Shown: positions 6,989-14,011, counted from the stretch's first letter. The stretch is DNA of 19,072 bases from Candidatus Peregrinibacteria bacterium (GCA_016866815.1 VGKZ01000010.1:1-19072), one strand, 5' to 3'. Notes: generated by a model from the letters alone, not told the origin. A program made the numbers and translations.

Positions 6989-6994
6989 ATACCC

Positions 6995-8740
6995 ATGACC
7001 AACGGCGAAATCGCGGCAGTATTCGAGAGAATTGCGCTGATACTGGATCTCAAAGGTGACGAAAACCCCTTCCGTGTTCGTGCGTATGCACGTGCGGCGG
7101 AAACGATTGCGAACATGAGCAAGAGTCTGCGGACAATCTATGAAGAGGGAGAGCTGCCCGCGCTGCGTGCAATCCCCGGTATCGGGGAAGATCTGTCGTT
7201 GAAAATCGAAGAGATGGTGAAGACGGGAAAGCTCGGGTATCTCGCGACCATCGAGAAGAAAGTACCGAAGGGACTTCTCGAAGTACTGGAAATCGAAGGG
7301 ATGGGTCCGAAGAAAACGAAGTTCGTCTGGCAGAAGTTCAAAGTACAGTCGATTGCCGATCTCCAGAAACTTGCGGAGTCCGGCAAGCTTGAAGATCTCA
7401 AAGGGTGGGGCGAGAAATCCGTTGCCAATATTCTGCGGGGTATCGAACAGCGTGCGAAAGTGAGCGGGAGACTACCGTTGCCTGTTGCAGCGCCACTCGT
7501 TGAGGAATTGCTGGATGCTTTACGTAAAAGCGGTCTTTGCGAGAAGGTCGAAGCGGCGGGGAGTTTCCGTCGCAAGCGCGAGTCGGTCGGTGACATCGAT
7601 ATTCTCGTGACGAGCAGGAAGCCGCAGGAAGTCATGGATGTGTTCTGCAGTCTCCCGCAGGTCGAGAGCGTCACTGCGAAGGGCGATACGAAATCGACGG
7701 TGTTCCTGAAGGCGGGACTGGATGCGGATCTGCGGGTCGTCGATCCCAAAGCGTTCGGTGCGGCACTGCTCTATTTCACGGGGAGCAAGGATCACAATGT
7801 CCATATCCGCCGGATCGGTATTGCGAAGGGACTGACCCTCAATGAGTACGGGCTTTCGAAGGGTACTGCAGCACGCAAGGGGGCACTCGTCGCCGCCGAA
7901 ACCGAAGAAGCCGTTTACAAAGCCATCGGTCTTCCGCATATTCCGCCGGAGTTACGGGAGGACCGCGGTGAAATCGAAGCGGCACAACAGAACAAGCTTC
8001 CCCGGTTGATCACTGAAAAGGATATTCAGGGTGACTTGCACATGCATACGAACTTCAGCGATGGCGCGGCTTCGCCGGAGCAGATGGTCGCTGCGGCGAA
8101 GAAGAAAGGTCTCTCCTATATAGCGATCACGGATCATGCGTCCGCGATGGGCATGGTGAGGGGAATGAAGAAGACGGGAAACAGCTTCAGGCAGTATCTG
8201 CACATGATGAGAGCGTTGCGCGATGCAGAGAAGGGGATACGTATTTTCATTGGTGCGGAGGTGGACATTGAGGCGGACGGGTCACTCTATCTTCCCGATG
8301 ACATGTTGAGGGAATTGGATTGGGTCGTCGCTTCCGTCCACGGGCAATTCCATCAATCACTCGAAGAGACAACGTCACGTCTGATCCGTGCTCTGCAGAA
8401 TCCCTATGTGCATGTGCTTGGTCATCCCACTGCACGTCTTCTCGGGAAGCGCGAAGGTATCACTTTCGATATCGATACTGTCCTGAAGGCGGCGAAAGCG
8501 CATGGCAAAGCCGTGGAATTGAATACGTCCTTCGAGCGTCTCGATTTGCCCGATACGCATCTCAAGCGTGCGAAAGAGATCGGTGTGCGCATCAGTATGG
8601 GGTCCGACGCGCATGCATTGGAAGGTATCGATCATCGTTTTGGAATTTTTCAGGCCAGACGCGGATGGTTGGAAAAGGGCGATGTTCTGAATGCGCTTTC
8701 ACAAAAGGAGATGGAGCGGTATTGTTCTCGACGAAAATAG
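6995..8740 (+). CDS. polX: Family X DNA polymerase with PHP exonuclease domain (PolX)
   Basis: 581 aa, close to B. subtilis PolX (570 aa). It is a gap-filling repair polymerase, and the PHP domain gives metal-dependent 3'-5' exonuclease activity. Helix-hairpin-helix segments LRAIPGIGEDLSLKIEEM (57-74) and EIEGMGPKKTKFVW (99-112) bind DNA. The nucleotidyltransferase palm has GSFRRKRESVGDIDIL (189-204) with Asp200 and Asp202, third Asp245 in LDADLRV, and YFTGSKDHN (260-268). The PHP domain has HMHTNFSDG (349-357), ITDHA (378-382), Glu422, VHGQFH (448-453), GHPTARLLGKR (476-486) and SDAH (537-540). All catalytic residues are present. ATG 6995 matches the family N-terminus; the longer open frame to 6767 lies in the repeat element. 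The PurD-like gene starts 3 bases after the stop, so the two are co-transcribed. Confidence 0.95.
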   Translation: MTNGEIAAVFERIALILDLKGDENPFRVRAYARAAETIANMSKSLRTIYEEGELPALRAIPGIGEDLSLKIEEMVKTGKLGYLATIEKKVPKGLLEVLEIEGMGPKKTKFVWQKFKVQSIADLQKLAESGKLEDLKGWGEKSVANILRGIEQRAKVSGRLPLPVAAPLVEELLDALRKSGLCEKVEAAGSFRRKRESVGDIDILVTSRKPQEVMDVFCSLPQVESVTAKGDTKSTVFLKAGLDADLRVVDPKAFGAALLYFTGSKDHNVHIRRIGIAKGLTLNEYGLSKGTAARKGALVAAETEEAVYKAIGLPHIPPELREDRGEIEAAQQNKLPRLITEKDIQGDLHMHTNFSDGAASPEQMVAAAKKKGLSYIAITDHASAMGMVRGMKKTGNSFRQYLHMMRALRDAEKGIRIFIGAEVDIEADGSLYLPDDMLRELDWVVASVHGQFHQSLEETTSRLIRALQNPYVHVLGHPTARLLGKREGITFDIDTVLKAAKAHGKAVELNTSFERLDLPDTHLKRAKEIGVRISMGSDAHALEGIDHRFGIFQARRGWLEKGDVLNALSQKEMERYCSRRK

Positions 8741-8743
8741 CGA

Positions 8744-10045
8744 ATGGCTTCCGAGGTACAGACAACACCGCGCCGAAAATTTCTCTTCGTTTCCTACGAC
8801 GGAACTGCGACAGACCTTGCGTGGACGGTGAGCAAAGAGGGTAACGATGTGAAGTTCTACATGGAGCTGGAGAGTTCAAGAGAGATCGGCGATGGTTTCT
8901 TCCCGCTCGTTGATAAATGGGAAAAACACATCAACTGGGCGGATGTCATTGTCTTTGATCACATCGGGTCCGGTTTCACAGCGAAAGAATTACGCGACCG
9001 CGGCAAGTTGGTCATAGGCGGTACGCCGTATTCCGATCAGTTAGAGCACGACAGAGCCTTCGGACAGGAGGAACTGAAGCGTCATGGGGTGCGCATCCTT
9101 CCATTCCAAACCTTTTCATCGTTCCCCGAAGCTATTGCTTACGTTCAGGCAAACCCTTCGTACTACGTTGTAAAGCCGTCGGGTCATGCGCAGAATCTCA
9201 AGCAGCTCCTGTACGTAGGTCAGGAAGAAGACGGAAGCGATGTGATTCGCATGCTCGGTGCCTACGAGAAATCGTGGGCCGATGACATCGATGTTTTCCA
9301 GTTGCAGAAGCGTGTGACGGGTGTGGAGGTGGCAGTGTGCGGATTTTTCAACGGCAAAAAATTTCTCTCTCCTATCTTTGTGAGCTTCGAACACAAGAAA
9401 CTCTTCCCGGGAGACCTGGGTGTATCGACAGGGGAAATGGGTACCAGCGCTTTCTGGTCCAATACAAGCCCTATTTTCGATGCGACACTCAAGAAAATGG
9501 AGGAGACACTCGCCGCAGAGAAATACGTAGGCCCCATCGACATCAACAGCATCGTCAACAGTAACGGTATCTATCCGCTCGAATTCACCTGTAGATTCGG
9601 ATATCCCGAAATCCAAATCCAGCAGGAAGGAATTTTGGAGCCCATGGGAGAACTGCTGTACAAGCTAGCGAAGGGAGAGGACTTCACCATACGTACGAAG
9701 CGCGGGTATCAGGTGTGCGCACTGCTCGTGGTGCCTCCATTCCCATTTAATGATCCCAAAACATTCGAGTCGTTTTCAGAAGATGCAGTAGTCGTCTTTA
9801 AGAAACAGATGAAAGACGGAGTGCACATCGCTGACCTTCGTGAGTTCAACGGTGAATGGTTGATTGCGGGGGAGGAAGGTATCGCACTTATTATTTCGGG
9901 TTCCGGCAGTACCATGAGTGAAGCACAGAAGCAGATGTATTCCCGCATTGGCAACGTCCAAATCAGCAACATGTACTACCGGACGGATATCGGAAGCCGC
10001 TGGATGGAGGATAGCGATAAGCTGAGGGCATGGAATTATTTGTAG
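8744..10045 (+). CDS. PurD-like ATP-grasp ligase (phosphoribosylamine-glycine ligase homologue)
   Basis: 433 aa, the usual length of PurD. Family landmarks: an N-terminal Rossmann-like domain (12-95), YVVKPSGHAQ (141-150, ATP-grasp lysine), GVEVAVCGFFNGK (193-205), a GEMGT loop (230-234), the metal-binding segment PLEFTCRFGYPEIQ (278-291, equivalent to EfNaRFGDPEtQ in PurD) and a C-terminal YYRTDIGSRW (411-420), as in PurD. Several positions differ: no GGREHAL-type N-terminus, HAQNLKQ instead of the Gly-rich AAGKGV loop, and GYPE instead of GDPE. No other purine gene is present. True PurD makes glycinamide ribonucleotide; here a divergent amide- or peptide-forming ligase is equally possible. 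It starts 3 bases after polX. The convergent neighbour shares a terminator at 10083-10119. Confidence 0.75.
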   Translation: MASEVQTTPRRKFLFVSYDGTATDLAWTVSKEGNDVKFYMELESSREIGDGFFPLVDKWEKHINWADVIVFDHIGSGFTAKELRDRGKLVIGGTPYSDQLEHDRAFGQEELKRHGVRILPFQTFSSFPEAIAYVQANPSYYVVKPSGHAQNLKQLLYVGQEEDGSDVIRMLGAYEKSWADDIDVFQLQKRVTGVEVAVCGFFNGKKFLSPIFVSFEHKKLFPGDLGVSTGEMGTSAFWSNTSPIFDATLKKMEETLAAEKYVGPIDINSIVNSNGIYPLEFTCRFGYPEIQIQQEGILEPMGELLYKLAKGEDFTIRTKRGYQVCALLVVPPFPFNDPKTFESFSEDAVVVFKKQMKDGVHIADLREFNGEWLIAGEEGIALIISGSGSTMSEAQKQMYSRIGNVQISNMYYRTDIGSRWMEDSDKLRAWNYL

Positions 10046-10067
10046 GAAGTAGTGAGTAGGAAGTAGT
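10042..10067 (+). repeat. Direct repeat at the gene end, unit GTAGGAAGTAGT
   Basis: GTAGGAAGTAGT at 10042-10053 and 10056-10067 (period 14), beginning one base before the stop codon of the PurD-like gene. A 17-of-18 match to its first part follows the SLH gene at 17602. Confidence 0.6.
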
Positions 10068-10082
10068 CGGTAGACATTGAAA

Positions 10083-10119
10083 AAATCGGAGATCCAGTAT
10101 GCAGAGGATTCTCCGATTT
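10083..10119. terminator. Bidirectional intrinsic terminator
   Basis: AAATCGGAGA (10083-10092) pairs with TCTCCGATTT (10110-10119), and TCC/GGA can extend the stem inside the loop. It sits between convergent genes. On the minus strand the stem ends in a run of six T (plus-strand A at 10080-10085), a good terminator for the 149-aa gene. On the plus strand TTTCTT gives a weaker one for the PurD-like gene. Confidence 0.7.
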
Positions 10120-10138
10120 CTTCGATGACCCGAGAGGC

Positions 10139-10588
10139 TTACTCTTCCTCGTATTCGATCGGGAAGTAGTTCGGAACGAACTCTTCGCCGTTGATCACGG
10201 ATTCGAGACAGCGCGTGTAGCGGTCCCGTGTGTAGCCTGCACACTCCGGTACCGTGTTGCGTGTGCGCGTCCTAGCACCGCGGACGGTGCCCGATGTGCG
10301 AGCAGCACTGTGCATGTTCTGGAGCCGTCTGGCTGCCATTTCCATGCGCGAGAGCCTGCGCGGAGGAGTCGAGCGCGTGACTATTCCTCCTTCGTCACCG
10401 ACGGTGCCGTCGGTGCTGCGGAAACGCAGATAACCGTCTGCACGGTAGGGACTGTCCATCTCCTGGACTGCATCGGAGTTCGGGTCATATTGGGAGACGG
10501 TTTGGGCGCTCTGACCGGAGCCTGCACCCACAACCATACCCATGAGCAACCCGAGAGCGCCGACAACGTACAACTGGCGATTTGCCAT
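10139..10588 (-). CDS. Orphan membrane-anchored or secreted Arg-rich small protein
   Basis: 149 aa; I do not recognise a family. Residues 6-24 (LYVVGALGLLMGMVVGAGS) form a Gly-rich hydrophobic segment, either a membrane anchor or an uncleaved signal. A polar linker follows. Residues 72-110 are strongly basic (14 Arg, almost no Lys) with a predicted helix RRLSRMEMAARRLQNMHSAA. A two-Cys segment CAGYTRDRYTRC (116-127) could form a disulfide outside the cytoplasm, and the tail is acidic (EYEEE). It has its own near-consensus promoter and a strong terminator, so it is probably an expressed single-gene unit. The Arg-rich part could bind nucleic acid or acidic cell-wall polymers. Two coding-strand inverted repeats (10275-10290, 10396-10415) lie in the gene. 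Function unknown. Confidence 0.72.
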   Translation of the reverse strand: MANRQLYVVGALGLLMGMVVGAGSGQSAQTVSQYDPNSDAVQEMDSPYRADGYLRFRSTDGTVGDEGGIVTRSTPPRRLSRMEMAARRLQNMHSAARTSGTVRGARTRTRNTVPECAGYTRDRYTRCLESVINGEEFVPNYFPIEYEEE

Positions 10589-10618
10589 AGGGAAAATGAG
10601 GAAAGAAATAAATTGTGT

Positions 10619-10649
10619 TTGATGTTATTATAACATAAATTAGTATATT
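10619..10649 (+). promoter_or_regulatory. Possible divergent promoter for FAM173-like gene
   Basis: TTGATG (10619-10624) and TATATT (10644-10649) lie 19 bases apart, slightly too far for an ideal promoter, and overlap the opposite-strand promoter. Confidence 0.3.
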
Positions 10650-10655
10650 TAGCAA
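10627..10655 (-). promoter_or_regulatory. Near-consensus sigma70-type promoter of the 149-aa gene
   Basis: Minus-strand TTGCTA (10655-10650), a 17-base spacer, then a perfect TATAAT (10632-10627), in an A/T-rich block. The start of transcription would be near 10620, giving a leader of about 32 bases. The -10 is centred in the palindrome ATGTTA-TTA-TAACAT (10622-10636), a possible operator. Confidence 0.7.
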
Positions 10656-10706
10656 TATTAAGAGAATGCCTGTATTTAGGTGCTTATTGGTGTTATTTTG
10701 GTATCG

Positions 10707-11255
10707 ATGCTCCTGGATATCCTTGTCGGTTTGCTGGTTTTGCTCGTGGGAGCCATTGCCATGACCGGCGTTTTTTACTGCTTCACGATGGTTCCGTACG
10801 TTCCCACGTCGTCCAAGGTGTCACGGCAAATGGTTGATTTTGCGGGGCTGAAGGGTGGAGAGACCGTTTACGATCTCGGTGCGGGAGATGCCCGTCTGTT
10901 GATTGAAGCGAAGAGAGTGCACCGGGGCATCACAGCGAAGGGGTATGAGATTTCACCGGTTGTGTATCTGCTGGGGCTGTACCACGTTCGTCGGTCCAAA
11001 CTGCCCATTCATTTTTCCTTCGGAAATTTTTTCCACCGGGACGTCTCTGACGCCGATTGTATTTTCCTGTATCTCATGCCGGAGGTCATGGGAAAGCTGG
11101 CAGAGAAATTCGATCGGGAGCTCAAGCCGGGAACGAAGGTGATCTCCAACGTTTTCCGTTTCAAGGATCGCTCGCCGGTGGGGACACGTGAAGTGGAGTG
11201 GATCTCCGGAAAGCGCAAATTATGGATGTATGAGTGGCCGGCGAAGTCATCCTAA
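10707..11255 (+). CDS. Membrane-anchored methyltransferase of FAM173/ATPSCKMT type
   Basis: 182 aa from ATG 10707. Residues 2-28 form one hydrophobic segment (LLDILVGLLVLLVGAIAMTGVF). Then comes MVPYVPTSSKVSRQMV (28-43), the hallmark of the FAM173 family, which places (P)YVPS/T after a membrane anchor. The SAM site is TVYDLGAGDARLL (53-65), GYEISP (79-84) carries the acidic residue, and the distal part FLYLMPEVMGKLAEKFDRELKPGTKV (120-145) matches the family's FgvP.mm..LE.kL..eL..ga.v segment. Animal members trimethylate a lysine of mitochondrial ATP-synthase c subunit or the ADP/ATP carrier. The bacterial substrate is unknown; a membrane protein is likely. A GTG 27 bases upstream (10680) is the alternative start. 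The stop is 11 bases from the convergent comEC stop. Confidence 0.75.
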   Translation: MLLDILVGLLVLLVGAIAMTGVFYCFTMVPYVPTSSKVSRQMVDFAGLKGGETVYDLGAGDARLLIEAKRVHRGITAKGYEISPVVYLLGLYHVRRSKLPIHFSFGNFFHRDVSDADCIFLYLMPEVMGKLAEKFDRELKPGTKVISNVFRFKDRSPVGTREVEWISGKRKLWMYEWPAKSS

Positions 11256-11266
11256 TGCCCTGGAGA

Positions 11267-12733
11267 TCATGGAATTGCGGCAAGCGGAATATTTGCCAGT
11301 AGGTGCGTGACGGTGATGATCCACTGCAGGCAGCACCACACCCCGGCTGCGACCAGTCTTCCGCCTGTTTGCGTGATGGTGCTGACAAGAACCGCGATGC
11401 TTCCAAGGAGCATGGCCGGCGGGATCATCGGAGCGGCGAGGACATTGGCGACGGGTGCGATGAGCGAGACGCGGTGAAACAGAATCATGGTGAGCGGTAA
11501 CGTTGCGATTTGCGCTGCGATGGTTGCCTGCAGGGATTCCCGCATGCCGAGCATATCCGGTATCCGCTCCATCGGTTTCTTCAGAAAGGGCGAGAGTTCC
11601 AGAAGTCCGAGGACCGAGAGGAAGGACAACTGAAACCCCGCGTCGTACCACAGATATTTCGGGTTCCATGCCACCATGATGGCCAGTGTCCAGAGAAGGG
11701 CCAGCCGAATGTCCCGTGTCCTGCCGCAGTGAATGGCGAAGAGCCCGAGTGTTCCCATGATGGCTGCGCGCACGACGGCAGCGCTCGCGCCGACGAATAC
11801 GGTGAACACGGCGATGGCGCACACTGCAGGGAGAAGCCGAAAGCGAATCGGCAGCCAGAAGAGCACACTCATGATGATGGCCGTGACGATGGTGATGTTG
11901 TACCCCGAAATCGCGATGATGTGCGTGAGTCCGGTCGTCGCAAAATCCGCTGTCAGTGTTTCGGGTATTCCCCTGCGTGATCCCGTCAGCAGTCCTGCAA
12001 GAAAAGAAGCATGCGGTTCGGGAAGCAGCATATTGATGCGGTCTTCGATGGTTTCTTTCAGTGCGAAGAGGCCACGGCGCAGTCGCATTGTCGCAGGCAG
12101 CATGTCGCAGCGGTCTGCGGCCGGTCGCAGGCTTCTTCCGTCGAGAATACTTTCGATGTGGTGACGGCTGAGGTATTTGTCATAGGCGAAGTCTTCGAAC
12201 CGTTCGGGTTTTTTCAGCGTACCGAAGACTTCCACCCTGTCTCCGTATTGAAATTGCATCCGTCTGCTCCTGTCGGTCACCAGCACTCGACCGCGGAGCG
12301 TGCGCTGCACGGTGCCGTTGTCCTGTCGGAGAGATTCTACGGCTACTGTGTACTTTGTCTGCATCGGCCTCCGGTCGGGTTCGTCTCGGATGACACCGGT
12401 CAGAGTGACGTTCTCTCCCGTTGCGTACCAGTCTGCGGTATTCGGCGACGGAACGTGCGTGGTCCGGGCAACAGCGGCAAGTCCGAGTGTGATACCCGAT
12501 ACGATGACGAAGACCGTCATGAGAAATTTCCTGCGGAGCAGCATGGCGAGTGCACTGAGACCCATGACCGCGAACAGTATTCCCCACAGTAAGGGGGGAT
12601 ACACCGCATGCTGCCACCATTGCAGTACGAGCACCGCAACGGTGAAGGTGCCGAGCAGGAGAAAGGAAATCCGCGAAGGTGCCACAGGTCCTAGCCTGCC
12701 CCTATGCCCGTGCAATCGCGATCCACTCGGCAA
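11267..12733 (-). CDS. comEC: ComEC/Rec2 DNA-uptake channel, without metallo-beta-lactamase domain
   Basis: 488 aa from ATG 12733, or 472 aa from GTG 12685, which lies just past the rsmA stop and removes a 16-residue polar leader; the start is undecided. ComEC is the inner-membrane channel that carries single-stranded DNA into the cell in natural transformation. Three N-terminal membrane helices (about 22-90) are followed by an OB-fold DUF4131 region (107-175). The competence domain then has FLAGLLTGSRRGIP (244-257), GLTHIIAISGYNI (268-280), VRAAIMG (321-327) and DAGFQLSFLSVLGL (364-377) among further membrane helices. The protein ends after the last helices; the C-terminal metallo-beta-lactamase nuclease domain of B. 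subtilis ComEC (776 aa) is absent. It overlaps the 3' end of rsmA on the same strand, so translation is probably coupled. Confidence 0.92.
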   Translation of the reverse strand: MPSGSRLHGHRGRLGPVAPSRISFLLLGTFTVAVLVLQWWQHAVYPPLLWGILFAVMGLSALAMLLRRKFLMTVFVIVSGITLGLAAVARTTHVPSPNTADWYATGENVTLTGVIRDEPDRRPMQTKYTVAVESLRQDNGTVQRTLRGRVLVTDRSRRMQFQYGDRVEVFGTLKKPERFEDFAYDKYLSRHHIESILDGRSLRPAADRCDMLPATMRLRRGLFALKETIEDRINMLLPEPHASFLAGLLTGSRRGIPETLTADFATTGLTHIIAISGYNITIVTAIIMSVLFWLPIRFRLLPAVCAIAVFTVFVGASAAVVRAAIMGTLGLFAIHCGRTRDIRLALLWTLAIMVAWNPKYLWYDAGFQLSFLSVLGLLELSPFLKKPMERIPDMLGMRESLQATIAAQIATLPLTMILFHRVSLIAPVANVLAAPMIPPAMLLGSIAVLVSTITQTGGRLVAAGVWCCLQWIITVTHLLANIPLAAIP

Positions 12734-13544
12734 TCGTCAATGTTTCGGGGCGCCGGGAAGGGTCTATGGAAGCCGCTTCCAGCCGTTCCATGCCTCCAGG
12801 GAACGTTGAGAAACTGTTGCGGAGCATTTTGCGTTTCATGGTGAATCCTCTCTTCACCAATTTGAGTACTTCGTCGATGGTTTCGGCGTCAGCTACGGGG
12901 TTTGGGAAACAATCGATGTGGATGACCGCGGAATCCACTGCTGGTGGAGGGAGAAACGCCTTCGGAGGAACATTCACAATCTTTTTCGGTGTACCGAAGA
13001 GTCCCACGACGATGGTGAGCATCCCGGTTTTCTCCGTGTCGCAGATTTTGTCTGCAACTTCACGCTGAATGAGCAGCGTCATCGACGTTGGATGTATCTT
13101 TGATTCCAGGAACACGTGTCGCAGCAGCGGAGAGGTAATGTGATAGGGGATATTCGCGACAATCTTGTACGGATGATCAGGCATCGGAACGTTCAGTGCG
13201 TTACCTTGAATGACATTGAAGGTATAGGTACCGGGCTTCGGTCCTTCGGCGTCGATGTATTTTCTGAGCAGGGGAATGAGTCGTTCGTCGAGCTCGATGG
13301 AGGTGACGTTCTTCGTTGCCTTCAGAAGTTCCACAGTGAGGACGCCGATGCCGGGACCGATTTCGATGACGTGATCGTCCGGTTGAATCTTCGCCGCTTC
13401 AACGATTTTTTCGAGTACGGTGTCATCGGCCAGGAAATGCTGCCCGAGATTCGTATTGAGCTTCAGGCCGTGGCGCTTCAGGAACAGGGAGATATCCGGC
13501 ATGGGAGAATCATACGGTATTTTCCTGCTCCCGTTCTTGACCAT
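12702..13544 (-). CDS. rsmA: 16S rRNA dimethyladenosine transferase RsmA/KsgA
   Basis: 280 aa from ATG 13544. It dimethylates two adjacent adenosines in the 3' hairpin of 16S rRNA (A1518/A1519 in E. coli) late in 30S assembly. Motifs: LGQHFL (33-38), SAM loop EIGPGIGVLT (61-70), Glu85 in SIELDE, the NIPYHI motif IV (131-136, equivalent to NLPY, which holds the target base), and the C-terminal helical domain with PPPAVDSAVI (199-208). The length is normal (E. coli 273). An ATG at 13502 would give 266 aa and is also plausible, but AGAGG ten bases ahead of 13544 is one of the few Shine-Dalgarno-like sites in the window. comEC follows with overlap. Upstream and divergent is a candidate small RNA. 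Confidence 0.95.
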   Translation of the reverse strand: MVKNGSRKIPYDSPMPDISLFLKRHGLKLNTNLGQHFLADDTVLEKIVEAAKIQPDDHVIEIGPGIGVLTVELLKATKNVTSIELDERLIPLLRKYIDAEGPKPGTYTFNVIQGNALNVPMPDHPYKIVANIPYHITSPLLRHVFLESKIHPTSMTLLIQREVADKICDTEKTGMLTIVVGLFGTPKKIVNVPPKAFLPPPAVDSAVIHIDCFPNPVADAETIDEVLKLVKRGFTMKRKMLRNSFSTFPGGMERLEAASIDPSRRPETLTIAEWIAIARA

Positions 13545-13564
13545 TCCTCGTTTTCCTCTACGAT
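13537..13564 (+). promoter_or_regulatory. Candidate promoter of the 13.6-kb small RNA
   Basis: TTGACC (13537-13542), 16-base spacer, TACGAT (13559-13564), pointing away from rsmA. Transcription would start near 13571. The -35 matches 5 of 6 consensus bases and the -10 matches 4 of 6. Confidence 0.35.
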
Positions 13565-13570
13565 CAGCCT

Positions 13571-13701
13571 ATTTTGAAAGCTCTGAGCCTTGCCTTCGGC
13601 TTCTTCTGGTTCTCCTTTACTGCGGGAACGGAGTCGTTGCGTCTAAGCTGAAAACACTACTTCAGAAGCAAGGCCCCGCTCCCTAGCGAGGTCGGTTTTT
13701 T
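13571..13701 (+). ncRNA. Candidate small RNA or terminated leader, about 130 nt
   Basis: The stretch between rsmA and the next plus-strand ORF has no protein-like frame but has a promoter candidate at one end and a good intrinsic terminator at the other. Long-range pairing GCCTTGC (13587-13593) with GCAAGGC (13668-13674), continued by TTCTG (13604-13608) with CAGAA (13663-13667), would close the molecule. Inside, AACG/CGTT (13627-13638) and CTGAA/TTCAG (13648-13665) can form small hairpins. The bases GGC (13672-13674) are needed both by this helix and by the terminator, so the two structures compete, as in an attenuator. No signature of SRP RNA, tmRNA, RNase P RNA or tRNA is seen. It may instead be the regulated leader of the 13721 ORF. 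Confidence 0.42.
13672..13701 (+). terminator. Intrinsic terminator
   Basis: GGCCCCGCT pairs with AGCGAGGTC (one mismatch, one G-U) around a CCCT loop, followed after two bases by six T (13696-13701). It ends 19 bases before the ATG at 13721. Confidence 0.65.
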
Positions 13702-13720
13702 ACGTTTCCCCCTTCGAACT

Positions 13721-14011
13721 ATGCATACCATCACATCCCCTTACTCATCCGCAGAATCTTCCCATCGTTCCTACGCACCTCACGTGCTGGACCCCCGCGC
13801 ACATTACTCCTTCATTGCGAATCTCAGTCGTGATGTCTGGACAGAAGACCGAGGTGCATATCTCCAGATGTGCTGTATATCTCCCGATGATGCTGTAGTA
13901 GTTGCATCCGCGGAATACGATACGGCGAACTTCGGTGAAATCGTTCTCTCCCCCGATCTGGTGCAGTGCAATTGTTCTGCACTTTCGCGCGCACTGAGCT
14001 GTTTTTCCTGA
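13721..14011 (+). CDS. Hypothetical small protein (orphan)
   Basis: 96 aa from ATG 13721; no family recognised. The N-terminal 30 residues are rich in Ser, His, Tyr and Pro (HTITSPYSSAESSHRSYAPH) and look disordered. Residues 30-85 look folded, with alternating hydrophobic strands (SFIANLSRDVW, GAYLQMCCISPDDAVVVASAEYD, GEIVLSPDLVQCN). It has four Cys in the C-terminal half and no signal peptide or membrane segment. The gene follows a strong terminator by only 19 bases, so it needs read-through or its own promoter, which I cannot identify. It could be a regulated downstream gene of that leader, or a spurious ORF. The content looks more protein-like than a random frame. Confidence 0.45.
   Translation: MHTITSPYSSAESSHRSYAPHVLDPRAHYSFIANLSRDVWTEDRGAYLQMCCISPDDAVVVASAEYDTANFGEIVLSPDLVQCNCSALSRALSCFS

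Larger units (their letters stand above)
6503..6994. other. 492-base divergent intergenic region rlmI / polX
   Basis: No protein-coding gene is supported. The reading frame of polX stays open leftward to 6767, but the extension is low-complexity Gly/Arg/Ala text encoded by the inverted-repeat element. Most of the gap is the 6555-6940 element; the flanks would carry the divergent promoters of rlmI and polX. Confidence 0.7.

Noticed and set aside
6767..6994. 76-codon N-terminal extension of polX
   Set aside because: It lies inside the inverted-repeat element, is Gly/Arg/Ala low complexity, and PolX proteins start at the position of ATG 6995.
6520..10677. 12-base repeat ATGCCTGTATTT at 6520-6531 and 10666-10677
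   Set aside because: Short and only two copies, at dissimilar positions relative to genes; chance is not excluded.
11247..12620. Several 140-190-codon frames on both strands within comEC
   Set aside because: All overlap a well-supported membrane protein; they are Arg/His-rich shadow frames.
13571..13701. tRNA, SRP RNA, tmRNA or 6S RNA identity for the candidate small RNA
   Set aside because: No cloverleaf or T-loop, no GGAAGGAAGC-type SRP core, too short for tmRNA, and no clear central-bubble hairpin.
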